Positions 46,795 through 56,554 of a stretch of DNA of 64,000 bases are shown one piece after another. Where the stretch lies: positions 5,394,001-5,458,000 of the forward strand of contig OY730169.1 in the NCBI GenBank assembly GCA_963422465.1, given 5' to 3'. The position numbers and the translations under genes are program-made. The first letter of the stretch is position 1. Every line of letters starts with the position of its first letter. This DNA is from Lichina pygmaea. Its lineage: Eukaryota > Ascomycota > Lichinomycetes > Lichinales > Lichinaceae. The notes under the pieces are model-generated. The model did no database searches. It was not told the origin of the DNA and was given only the letters and a program-made list of their open reading frames with translations.

Positions 46795-49283
46795 CCCGTG
46801 CCTTGGAGGTACTTCGTACCTCCCCTCCCCTCGCTAGCTCGGTCGGGACACCCTTACTCCGTAAGGGTGTCCGACAGTGCAACGGTGTGGACAGTGCAAC
46901 GGTCACATTCCACAAAATCAGCTTCGCAGTTCTATAACTTCACAACACAATGACTAAATTGAAATCTGATTTGCTCATTAGATTCCCCTACCTCTCAAGT
47001 ACAATCTCTGAAGTTTTAGAGCTCTTGTGAATTTTATAGCAAAGCTGAGAAACTATCGTAGTTACAACCCCAATAACAGATCCTTGACAGATCAAGTTTA
47101 CAAGGTTAATAACTTTACAACAAAGCGATAAAACTGTAGGTTTTATGAGCCTATCTGATTCTAGATCAGATGTTCTATCAGTACCCAAGGTGTCGCCTCC
47201 TCTGGGAATTCGTGGCGTTGTTGAGAGCCTGGGGAGATTGCTGGCACCACTATCACTGGCTCCGCTGTTGCTTGCTGTTCTGTCGCCGGCTCCACAAACG
47301 TTGCCCCACCATGCCCCACTACTGCCCCACCATGCCCTGTCATTGTTGCTTTCTTTGCTTCCTTTGCCATCTCCTTTGCTATCTTTGCATCTTCTTTCAC
47401 TTTAGCTGCTGCTGCTTTCTCTGCATCTTTCACTGCCTTTGCTTCCTCCTTTGCTTTTGCCACTGCTGCTTTTTCAGCCTTCTTTGCGTCACGCATTCAA
47501 GCATGTTCCACGTGCTTTTCCTCCTTAATTTGTTGTTTTTCCGCCACCGCCCAGGCTGCACCAGAGCTAATAGAGCCCCTGTTCTGAACTTGTCACTGGC
47601 TTGGCTTCTGGCCCGTGCTTCAAGCAACTTCTGCTGCCTTTGTATGCCTCAGTTCATCTTTGAGAATGATGTTCTCTGTCACCCAGGTAATAGTCACTTT
47701 GGCAATTTTGCGTAAGTCCTCAGGGTACGCTGGTGTTTCTGGGTCCATGGAATTGCTAAGCTGCTGTTTGAATGTTTGAATCATGAGAGGTGTTGTGAAC
47801 ATTGGCTTGATAGCCTGTGGCTGTACAGGAGGGGTGGCCAGCTGTCGAAGTTCTGTATCTTTTTGTCTTTCCTCCTCTTTTTCTTGTAGTCTGTTGACCA
47901 CCTTCTTAGGTCTGTATGGGATGAGACCAGTCTCCCTGAACACAGAAAGAATAGTCGATGGCTTCAATACTTTCTGGCAAATTGATCCTAGAGCTTCGAG
48001 GAATTCCAGCTTGTTGAAGTCTACACACCCTGTACAAGCAGCAGTGTCAACAGCCTCAGTATGCCAATACTTATAGGGCTGGAAAACAACAATGTCCAGA
48101 GGCTGGAGAAGATGGGTGGCATGAGGTGGGAGACAGAACAGTACAATCTTGTTCTTCTCACAGTGGTCCAGGAACTCATATGTGCAGTGGGACCTGTAGC
48201 CATCAAGCAACAGAAGCTGATGAGCACCAGTCTGGGACTTGGCACTATGTTCCTCAAAGTGCTTGATCCACTCATAGCTGAGCTGATTATTTGAGAAGCC
48301 ACTTTCTGACACAGAGACAAGGGTGTTGTCTTCAAGGCTTGTACAAGTGTACCACCACTCCTGATGGATTTTTCCTGATAAGATAACCTAGATGTAGATA
48401 ATTTCATTACTATCTATTGAGTATTTTTGGATTGCTTATCATCTACTCACCTGTGGGGGGATTACTTTTCCTCCACCACTGATAGCCTCAACAACTGTAA
48501 CTAGCTCATGATTACTGGCACTTCCAATATAGAACTGGTGACAAATATCCTTGGTGATGATCTTCTGGTTCCTTCCCAGACCTATCTGGAATCCAGACTT
48601 GTCTATGTTCCAGCAATCACCAGACTGGATCCCCTTTTCCAGGTACATGGCATGGAAATCCTTGAACCATGCTTCTATTAACTCAGCATTGTTCACAACT
48701 TTTTGTCTTGGGTCTGTTGCTTTCTGTTTGCGTACAGAGTACTCAGGATGGTGATCCAGGAATCTCTGAGACCATCAAGAGCTGACAGTAGGTGGGGGGC
48801 TATTGCTGTTGTGGTTCTGGGCGAGAATGACATTGGCACAGTTACGTAGCATTGGTGGTCTAACACATAATCCTAGCTGATCAAGTCTGTCAATATAACA
48901 ACAGACAGCAACTTCCTCAGTTGGAGAGAGCTTCCTGCTGGCTGGAACCTAGGCATTTCAAGACAGAGTTCCCTTTAGGTGATTTTTGAGGTGTCACGCA
49001 GGAATGTTGAATCTAGCAGCTAATTCTGGAATTGAAACTTCTGTGTCAGGAAGAATTGATCCAAGAGCTTCCTGGATCTGATCCTCAACTTCAGCGTATG
49101 ATTTGGGCATGTTGTTGAGAAGTTATGGTGATTTGAAGGTGGCTGATGCCAATTTACTTCAATTTTGTGTAGGGACTGTTGTACTGTCCACACTGTTGCA
49201 CTGTCAGACACCCTTACAGAGTAAGGGTGTCCCGACCAAGCTAGCGAGGGGAGGGGAGGTACGAAGTACCTCCAAGGCACAGG
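46795..49283 (-). mobile_element. Tc1/mariner (pogo/Fot-like) transposon, 2489 bp, inactive
   Basis: TA duplications at 46793-46794 and 49284-49285 flank the element. The arms 46795-46903 and 49175-49283 are inverted copies of about 109 bp beginning CC(C/T)GTGCCTTGGAGGTAC. Within each arm lie two further palindromes, GGAGGTACTTCGTACCTCC and ACCCTTACTCCGTAAGGGT, and a repeated CAGTGCAAC. The interior encodes a DDE transposase on the minus strand, broken by stops. The long arms with sub-repeats are unusual for fungal Fot1 elements, whose arms are usually well under 100 bp. Confidence 0.85.
47161..49110 (-). pseudogene. Broken DDE transposase, pogo/Fot-like
   Basis: Starts at an ATG at 49110 with a helix-turn-helix-type N-terminus (PELAARFNIP). 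It continues through NIDKSGFQIGLG (first catalytic Asp) and, after a 63 nt GTGAGT...CTAG intron (48450-48388), LLLLDGYRSHCTYEF (second Asp), PPHATHLLQPLD and KPSTILSVFRETGLIPYRP. This order is that of the DDE_1 superfamily. Nonsense codons interrupt it near 48994, 48958, 48949 and 48775 and again after 47620. Most would revert by one C-to-T change, suggesting mutation rather than frameshift. A Lys/Ala/Glu-rich C-terminal tail (47496-47161) remains in the same frame. It cannot produce a transposase as it stands. Confidence 0.85.
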
Positions 49284-49285
49284 TA

Positions 49286-49585
49286 GCGTGATGCAGCACA
49301 AGGCAGAGGTGCTGGCTGTACCTGTGCCCCCATGCCATGTTCCCCAGAGGGGTGTTAGTCACCCCAACAAACATGACACCTCTATGAACAACTGCACACA
49401 ACTATGGCTCCGGACAACAACGACTAGATAGAAATCCAAGCAGCTTATTTGATTCCTCTACTTCTACAATTTTGAAATTGTAGACTTCTCTGAATTTTTC
49501 TAGTGTTGCTACAGTAGTTGTCACTTGAAAATAGGTCTTTGATAGTGACAGTTTCAAACACTTATAACTTGACAACACAACCACA
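49286..49585. other. AT-rich spacer between transposon and LTR
   Basis: No gene seen. The right half (about 49430-49580) weakly resembles the transposon's inner sequence at 46920-47120, including ATAACTT(G/C)ACAACACAA. Origin unknown. Confidence 0.4.
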
Positions 49586-49597
49586 TGTTGCGGTCCG

Positions 49598-49870
49598 TGT
49601 CACGGTTCTGGCCCAGTTGCATATCTGGCACAAGTCACGCACCTTGCCGGGAAGTCCCATCTGCACTGTTGCCTGCTTGCTCCGCCGTTGCCTGATCCCC
49701 TGCCTATAAGAACTTCTCCTGCTCCCCCAGCTTCTTCTCTTCTTCTTTTCTCTTTTCCTTCCTTGTCTTTCGTCTTGTACATCAATCCAAGTCTCAAGTC
49801 TCAAGCCAAGTCAGGTCAAGGTTACTGGATCAGTTAGGCTTGAGTTCTGCTCTGCCATTGCCTCGTCACA
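49598..49870 (+). mobile_element. Solo LTR, family 1 (Gypsy chromovirus)
   Basis: 273 bp starting TGTCACGGTTCTGG and ending CGTCACA, flanked by the 5 bp duplication GTCCG (49593-49597 and 49871-49875). It matches, in inverse orientation, the LTRs of the Gypsy element at 58315-63631. It arose by LTR-LTR recombination of a full insertion. Confidence 0.93.
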
Positions 49871-50715
49871 GTCCGTACCGTACCGTCCTATCCGAGTATA
49901 GGATTAGGGCGAGATGCGGAAGGCGGGTTGGTTCTCGCAGGAGAGGAGTGTCAAGGAGCGTGAAGGGGTTTGGTGGAACGTGGTGATGGTGACACCTGAT
50001 CAGTGGCTTCGTACAAGATTGTATTGAAGTAGATCTAGTTGTCTGGATCACAACATGAGTTGAAGACGATTGTTCCATAAGGGAACTATCGCCGGACTAT
50101 ATAGTGCTGGTCCGTCGAGACAATCGAGATTGTCTCGACAGTCTCGCCATGTCATGCACGCTGCATCGAGACAGGTGAGATTGTCTCGATGCTTCATGTG
50201 TCCTGCATCGTTCTGGCCCAACTCTTCCCAGAACCACGTCCTTCAAGGACCATCATTTTTGACAAACACCACAATTTGTCATATATTCTGGAAAACAGCC
50301 GAGTTCCTCTCTGAAACCACTCAAACCTTAAGGTGAAAACCCATCACCTTTGAGAACCACGCGTGTTTGTCAAAAGTTGTGATCTTGAATCCACGATCTT
50401 CTTCTTCAACAACCAGCAATCTACCCACAACCAGAGAGAGAGTCTCAGGATAAGAGGAATGGTTAGAGTCTGACTGACTCTGGAGCTAGCAGAGTCTTTG
50501 GCTCAAGGAAAGTCTAGATAGGGGGTCTGGTCCCTAGTCTAGGTTAATACTTCTAGCTTTGCCCAGAGCTTAGTTGGAAAAAGCTGCCCAGGAAAGTCTA
50601 GTCTTGGGGATTGGTCCCAGGACTAGATTATTACTGCTGGGAAACCAGGTGACTCTTCTTTCTGGCAGTACTCTGCAGACAGAAAACACCAAACCAGTGC
50701 CAAACAATCTCTAAC

Positions 50716-52107
50716 ATGGCTCCCAAGAAGAAAAAACCCACCTCTTCAGAAAGTAACACCAGAGCTACACCAGCTATACTCTCCCAACCAGCTTCCAGTC
50801 TGCCTAGCACCCAGTCCAGCTCTCCTACCCTCCAACCAGCTCCCCAGAATGACTACAAACTAGTAGACTCCTGGATCAAAACCCAACCAGTCCCAGAATC
50901 TATTCTGAAAAGCTGGGAAAATATCAAAAAGAACTCCTTCTCTACAGAAGCCCAGTCTAGCTCTACTGGCCTCACTAACAGAATCTTCCAGGAGCTGGAG
51001 AATATCAACAAGCGGCTGGACAAACAAGAAGCCAAGCCATCATATGCCCAGGCTGTCCAAAAATCTATTCCAGCACAAATCCCTCTACCTGCAAGAATTC
51101 TCAAAGAAGTTCTTGTACATCCTGGTATCCAGCCACCTGACATGGCTAATAGAACTCATATCCAGCTTTTCCAGGCTCTTCAAGACAGACTACCCAGCCC
51201 CTACAACAAGCAGGTCAGAGCAGTAAGGGAACTTCCTTCAGGGGATATTCTTATTAACACAGAAAGCCAAGAGACTAAAGTCTTCCTAGAGAAAAACCCT
51301 GCCTGGGTATCAGCTATCTTCACAAAGGAAGCAACCATCCAGTCCAAGAGATTCCCAGTTCTGATCCATGGAGTCAGAACAGAAGATATCCAACCTGAAG
51401 ACCTGGAGAAAACCTGCCAGATAATCCAGAACAGCAACCCATCTCTGAGCAAACAAATCACCATCCTGAGAGCCTACTGGTCTAAGAAGGCTATAGCTCA
51501 AAAGAAGCCAGTTACCTCTCTCCACCTGGATCTGGCTACCCCTGAACAAGCCAATCTTTTGATTGAGAGTGGGCTAGTGCTGGGGCACAGGATGCATGAA
51601 GCAGAACCTTTCCTGGCAGACACAGTCATTGCACAATGTTTCAAGTGCTTTGGCTATGGGCACCAAGCACACTTCTGCAAGAACAAAGCTGTGTGTGGTG
51701 CCTGTGGAGGCCAGCATGAAAGGAGAGCCTGCCAAGTTCCTGAACAGCTTCTCAAGCCAAAATGCTGCAACTGCAGAGGAGCTCACCCAACCTGGGCCAG
51801 TGTCTGTCCAGTACGCCAGGAAGCAGCCAAGAAGGCAAGAGAAGCATGGAACACACGCCCAGGAAAATATGAGATCCCAACAGCTACCTCTGTTCCAGCT
51901 CTACAACCTCCCCCAGTTATGTCTTTCCCTCTCTCTCAGTCTCTACCAGGAGGGAAAAAACGTAAAACAGCTGAGCTAAGCAGAAGCTCAGAGCGACTCA
52001 GAGGTGCACTCCCAGAAGTGCAAATTCTTTCTTCAAGATCAGCCAACTCTGGAGGAAAGCTACCAGCTAACTCCTTCAAGATCTTTGATGCTGAGATGTC
52101 TGCATGA
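50716..52107 (+). CDS. LINE ORF1 (Gag-like, zinc knuckles)
   Basis: An intact 463-residue frame. The N-terminus is basic and Ser/Pro-rich (MAPKKKKPTSSESN), and the middle resembles fungal LINE ORF1 nucleic-acid-binding domains. The C-terminal third has three Cys/His knuckles: CFKCFGYGHQAHFC, CGACGGQHERRAC and CCNCRGAHPTWASVC. ORF1 proteins coat LINE RNA and help the ribonucleoprotein reach the nucleus. The stop overlaps the ORF2 start as ATGA (52104-52107), pointing to coupled reinitiation. No nonsense mutation is present, unlike ORF2. Confidence 0.88.
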   Translation: MAPKKKKPTSSESNTRATPAILSQPASSLPSTQSSSPTLQPAPQNDYKLVDSWIKTQPVPESILKSWENIKKNSFSTEAQSSSTGLTNRIFQELENINKRLDKQEAKPSYAQAVQKSIPAQIPLPARILKEVLVHPGIQPPDMANRTHIQLFQALQDRLPSPYNKQVRAVRELPSGDILINTESQETKVFLEKNPAWVSAIFTKEATIQSKRFPVLIHGVRTEDIQPEDLEKTCQIIQNSNPSLSKQITILRAYWSKKAIAQKKPVTSLHLDLATPEQANLLIESGLVLGHRMHEAEPFLADTVIAQCFKCFGYGHQAHFCKNKAVCGACGGQHERRACQVPEQLLKPKCCNCRGAHPTWASVCPVRQEAAKKAREAWNTRPGKYEIPTATSVPALQPPPVMSFPLSQSLPGGKKRKTAELSRSSERLRGALPEVQILSSRSANSGGKLPANSFKIFDAEMSA

Positions 52108-55024
52108 AAGACACAAAGCTGACACTTCTCCAGTATAATGTGCAAAAAAGCCAATCAGTCCAAGAGCTACTGCTAGCAACCTCAGCTCTCCAAGAGGTAG
52201 ACATTATTGCACTTCAAGAGCCCTGGAAAAACCCTCACCTAGAAACAAGCACTTCAACTGTTTTCTCTTCCTTTCTTCCTCTCTACTGTTCAGAGATTGG
52301 CAGAACACTTTTTCTTATTAATAAAAATCTGAAACTCTCTTCTCTTCATCCTACCTTCTGGAATAAAGACTTTGTTTCTCTTGAAATCTACTTGGAAAAC
52401 TCTCCTACTTCTCTTTGGGTACATAATCTCTACTTCACCCCATCAAGTCAAGAAAACTACACAGAGGCATCAGAAGCTCTTCTCTGTTTACTCCAAAATG
52501 CTTTACAAGAACAAGGACAACATATTCTTCTCACAGACTCAAATCTTCACCACCCAGACTGGTCAAAGAAAAGAAGACTGTACTCTGAGACTGCAAACAA
52601 GTTTCAAGACCTAATGAAAGATTTAAATCTGGATTTAGCTATTGCACCTTTCACCCCTACCAGAGCAAGATCTCTTTCTGAAAAACCATGTTCTGCTATT
52701 GATCTGTTTTTTATTTCTTCTTCTCTTTCTAACTCTCTGATTTTCTCCAAAGTGGCTCTTCAGTTCTTTCATGAGTCTGACCACAGACCTGTACTAACCT
52801 GCCTGGACCTGGATCCTCCAAGGAAAATCTGGAAACCAGAAAGAAACTGGAGAACACTGGACTCAAACCTTGCAAGAGTAGAGTGTGAGAAGCTACACCT
52901 GCCCTTCCACTTCCAAGACAAATATGAAGTGGATGAGTACTTGGAGTATCTTGACAACTTTCTCCAAGAAATAGCAAGCAAATCCACACAGCTCCAGAAG
53001 CAATCTGGCCACTCAGTCCCCTGGTGGAATCAAGAGATCCAAAACAAGGTTAAAGAGGAAAGAAGAGTAAGAAGAAAAGTGCAAAAAAGACAAGCAAGTC
53101 AAGAGGAACTTGAGCAAGCAACTAAGCTCAAGAAAAAGGCAGTCAGAGATGGAAAACAGAACACTTTCAGACACCAAATCCATGAGCTGGCCAGCTCTTC
53201 AAAGTTCTGGAAGCTTGCAAAGTGGGGAAGGTCCAAAGCCAACAAGACTCCTGATCTTCCTCTGGTTCCTGACCTGGAAACACAAGAAGGAATAGCCAAA
53301 ACCTTTGAGGAAAAGACTAAAGCCTTCTCACAGCAGTTCTTTCCAAAAGCTCTAGTTCCAGAACCAGGCTCAGAAAGCTCCCAGACTATCTCTGAGATAC
53401 AGCTCTCCCAGGAGGTAACATGTGAAGAAGTGGAGCAAATTCTGGCCAAGAAGAAACCTTTCACAGCAGGAGGGAGAGATAAGCTGCCAAATGGATTTCT
53501 GAGAGCTCTGGGGCCTAGGTTCTGCCAAGCTCTAGCTATTCTGACTTCAACATGCTGGAAACTGGAGTACTTCCCTGAAAGATTTAAGAGTGCAAAAACA
53601 GTCTGCTTGAGGAAATCTGGCAAGGGAACCTACAATCAAGCTAAAGCCTGGCGCCCTATAGCTCTGCTAAACACAACAGGCAAGCTGATGGAAGCTATTG
53701 CTGCAGCCAGACTAAGCAAGATAGCAGAAGAAGCTGGACTATTGCCAGATATCCAGATGGGCTTTAGGAAAGGAAGATCCACAGAAGCAGCACTTTTCCT
53801 TCTAACCTCCCAAGTGGAAAAAGTCTGGAAGGAAGGCATGGTTGCATCCCTACTCTCACTGGATATCTCAGGAGCCTATGACAGAGTTCTCCCCAAGATA
53901 CTACAGCAAATTCTGAAAAGAAAAGGAATACCTGCCTGGCTAGCTTCCTGGATCTACTCCTTCTGTGATAAGCGCTCTACCACTCTTGTCTTTGATGATT
54001 CTGAGTCTTGTTCAATTCCTATTCATTGTGGAGTTCCTCAAGGTTCTCTATTATCCCCTATTCTTTTTCTATTCTACATTTCTGAATTGCATGAGACTGT
54101 GCATACTCCCTCTTCTGGTGTATCTGCCCTGGGGTTTGCAGATGATACAAATCTGCTTGCTTTTGGTCACTCCTTGAAAAGTAACCTTCTGAAGTTAAAG
54201 AACACACACCTCAAATGTCTATCATGGGCTGCAAGACATGGAATAGTCTTCTCTTCTGAGAAATATGAAATACTTCATTTTTCCAGAAGAAGATCAGACA
54301 ATCTTCAGCTCAAGCTCAGACTGGGGAATGTGATTCTCAAACCAAAAGAAGAAGTGTGAGTACTTGGAGTGTACCTAGATGCAAAGCTCCACTGGCACAA
54401 ACACCAGAGGATTATTCTTCAAAAAGCACAGAAAGCACTCTCTTCTCTTTCTAGAACTTCCTATTCTACTTGGGGCTTTCCAGTTCACACATCACGTCTG
54501 GTGTACACTGCTATACTGAGATCTCTACTGAGCTATGCAGTGGGGATCTGGTTTAACCCTCTAAGAAAATTCTCCAATATCTCTTCTCTTGTTTCATTTC
54601 AAAACAGATGTCTAAGACTTATTGGGGGTGCCTTCAAAGCCACTCCTTCTTTTCTATTAGAGAGTGAGCTTTTTCTTCTACCTCTAGACCTATACTTTAA
54701 ATTTCGCACTGCCTGTTTTCTTTCTTCTATTCAAAACTCCCCTCTCAAATACTTTCTTGACAGTATCTTTTCCACTATTTCCAGCTATGCCTCTCTCTTG
54801 AAGAAACCTTTAAAGGAATCCTCAACTATCTCTCCTAAGTGGAAACTCACTTGGTTAAGTCAAATAACTACTAACCAGGCTAGTTCAAAGAAAGAACTAA
54901 AAAAGCTCTTTACTAAAGAGTGGGAAGACCAATAGGAAGAGAAGAAAAGAAGAAGCTATCCAGGCTGGCAGACTTTCTGTCAAAAGCCACACAAAAACAA
55001 TCTGAAGCTCTACAAAGAGTTACA

Positions 55025-55136
55025 GGCCTGCAACGACTTGAACCTCCACGTGGTGCAGGCTGGGAACCTCGGGGCAGTCGATGGCGGGCGGCTTCCCAGG
55101 CTGCTCGTAGTCGCTGCACCAAGAGCTAATCAAGTC
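55025..55136 (+). ncRNA. HDV-like self-cleaving ribozyme candidate
   Basis: Hand folding gives the full HDV double pseudoknot. P1 is GGCCTGC (55025-55031) with GCAGGCT (55055-55061), including the G-U first pair. P2 is GACTTGA (55035-55041) with TCAAGTC (55130-55136). P3 is ACC (55042-55044) with GGT (55052-55054), closing the seven-base loop TCCACGT. The joining strand GGGAAC starts at 55062. P4 is long and interrupted (68-77 with 114-125, plus inner pairs). J4/2 is CTAA, with C55126 as the expected catalytic base. Cleavage would fall just before 55025, exactly the element's 5' boundary. HDV-like ribozymes are known at the 5' ends of several non-LTR retrotransposons. Activity is not shown here. 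Confidence 0.75.
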
Positions 55137-56141
55137 ACCGGTCGAGCTGCTGGTGTTGCGGAGCGACGGGCCACCGGAGGTGTCGCGCAGGCACCCTGGA
55201 CGCCCCCGTGAAACAGCTACAGCAGAACAGAGGACTGCGACCAAGCTTGGGAGATGAAAACCACCTGACAGACGACTACCGTGTACGCTACAGCCTGAAG
55301 CCAGCCCCACAGCTGGTGGATGTGAAGTCTAGGCGTCTGATAGGGCACCTCTGGAGTAGTCGAGAGGAGTTCTCGTCACGTCACCCTCCTAGCAGAGTCT
55401 CCAGCTAACGCGTGAGGATCTGCTAGGGGGGGAGTGGCCTTGGCACCGCGGCGTTGTTAATCGAACACGGACCACCTGTTAAAGAAGGAGAGTGGTCGTA
55501 CAAGGAGACGTCGCCGCTCCAGTGCCTAAGGGCCGTGTGATAGCCAAAGTGCTGGCTTGATGGTTTTGCCTAAGGCCTTGCCACGAAGTCTCTTCGTACA
55601 ATCCACAATCTGGGGCCAGGGGACTGGGTTATCCAGTGGGCCAACAGGTGCAACCGGGGCCCCACAGGCGACAGCGGACCAAGGAGAACTCCTCCCTACT
55701 TGGTTAGTGGGCTGGAAAGGCAGCCCTGCAGGTGCTGGCACGGCCTGCAGGGTCCGTAAGGCCTGCGAGGCATGGTCGGCCTTTGTACAAGAGATCTGCG
55801 AAGGTAACGTGAAACAGTTAACAACTGCGAGGCGTGGCATATAATGGCAGTGACGGAGGTAGGGCCTGGGCCTACTACAAGACTGTCTATATGGCCCGAG
55901 AGAACGGATGCGCATGCCGGTTCGTACGGAGTGCAGGCTTAGGCTGCAAACAACAAGCTCAGGGAGTAAACTACAGTTGGAGCGTGGGCTCTGGGCTGGT
56001 GACCCAGCGCTCCGAAGCAGGATCCCAGGGGTGAGCACGTACGGCGGAGTGCAAGAGACCTCGGGACTGTGGGAAAGTGTGGTAGAGACCCTGTGGGGGG
56101 GTGCCAACTCTACACTATGTTCTGGCATAGTACGACTGTGG

Positions 56142-56554
56142 TCCCTACCCCACTATGTGTGTGTGGCCAAGCAGAAGAAACTGCAAAACATATCACCTCT
56201 TCATGCTCTCTTTATTCAAGACAAAGACAACAAGTCTCTTTTAATCCCCAAGACTTCACCACTATTATTTCAAACCCAGAGCTACTACAGAAGTTCTTGT
56301 ACTGGTTTATGTCTTTGAAAAGACTAAACCAGTTTAATCTAGCTTTCAAACTCCACTATTCCCAATCCAATACCTAGATTCTCTTCTCTTACCAGAAACT
56401 TCAAGATTCCTTTTGTTACATTCCCTAGTCACACCCTGCCTTCAGTTTTTATCCCTTCAAAGGTTTTCTGAAGGAGTTCACTATTAGCTAGAAGATCTGC
56501 ATGGCTGTAAAGCTACTACCAGTGTAAGAATCAAATAAAAAATAAAATAAAAAA
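56142..56554 (+). repeat. Copy of LINE 3' end within the chimeric element
   Basis: Direct repeat of 56654-57067, the host LINE's own 3' end, starting TCCCTACCCCACTATG and ending in AATAAA-rich sequence. It still encodes CVCGQAEETAKHITSSC, but without any upstream frame. Confidence 0.92.

Larger units (their letters stand above)
55025..56554 (+). mobile_element. Chimeric non-autonomous retroelement using the LINE 3' end
   Basis: A 1530 bp block inside LINE ORF2 is flanked by the 13 bp duplication ACAAAGAGTTACA (55012-55024 and 56555-56567). Its first ~1117 bp are GC-rich with no convincing ORF and no resemblance to the host LINE. From 56142 to its A-rich end it is nearly identical to the host LINE 3' end at 56654-57050, with only a handful of transitions. 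This is the layout of a SINE-like or chimeric element mobilised by the LINE reverse transcriptase through a shared 3' tail. Its 5' end carries an HDV-like ribozyme. It is younger than the LINE it sits in. Confidence 0.88.

Noticed and set aside
46920-47120. Similarity to 49430-49580, as if a second element ended there
   Set aside because: Only scattered short matches in AT-rich sequence; not enough to define a repeat.
50211-50300. Second HDV-like ribozyme at the LINE 5' end
   Set aside because: Only a 7 bp inverted repeat is present; its spacing is too short for P2, P3 and the loop, and no catalytic-strand match was found.
55880-55960. Possible group II intron domain V in the chimeric element body
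   Set aside because: The sequence does not give the conserved AGC/GAAA-capped hairpin and no maturase-like frame exists.
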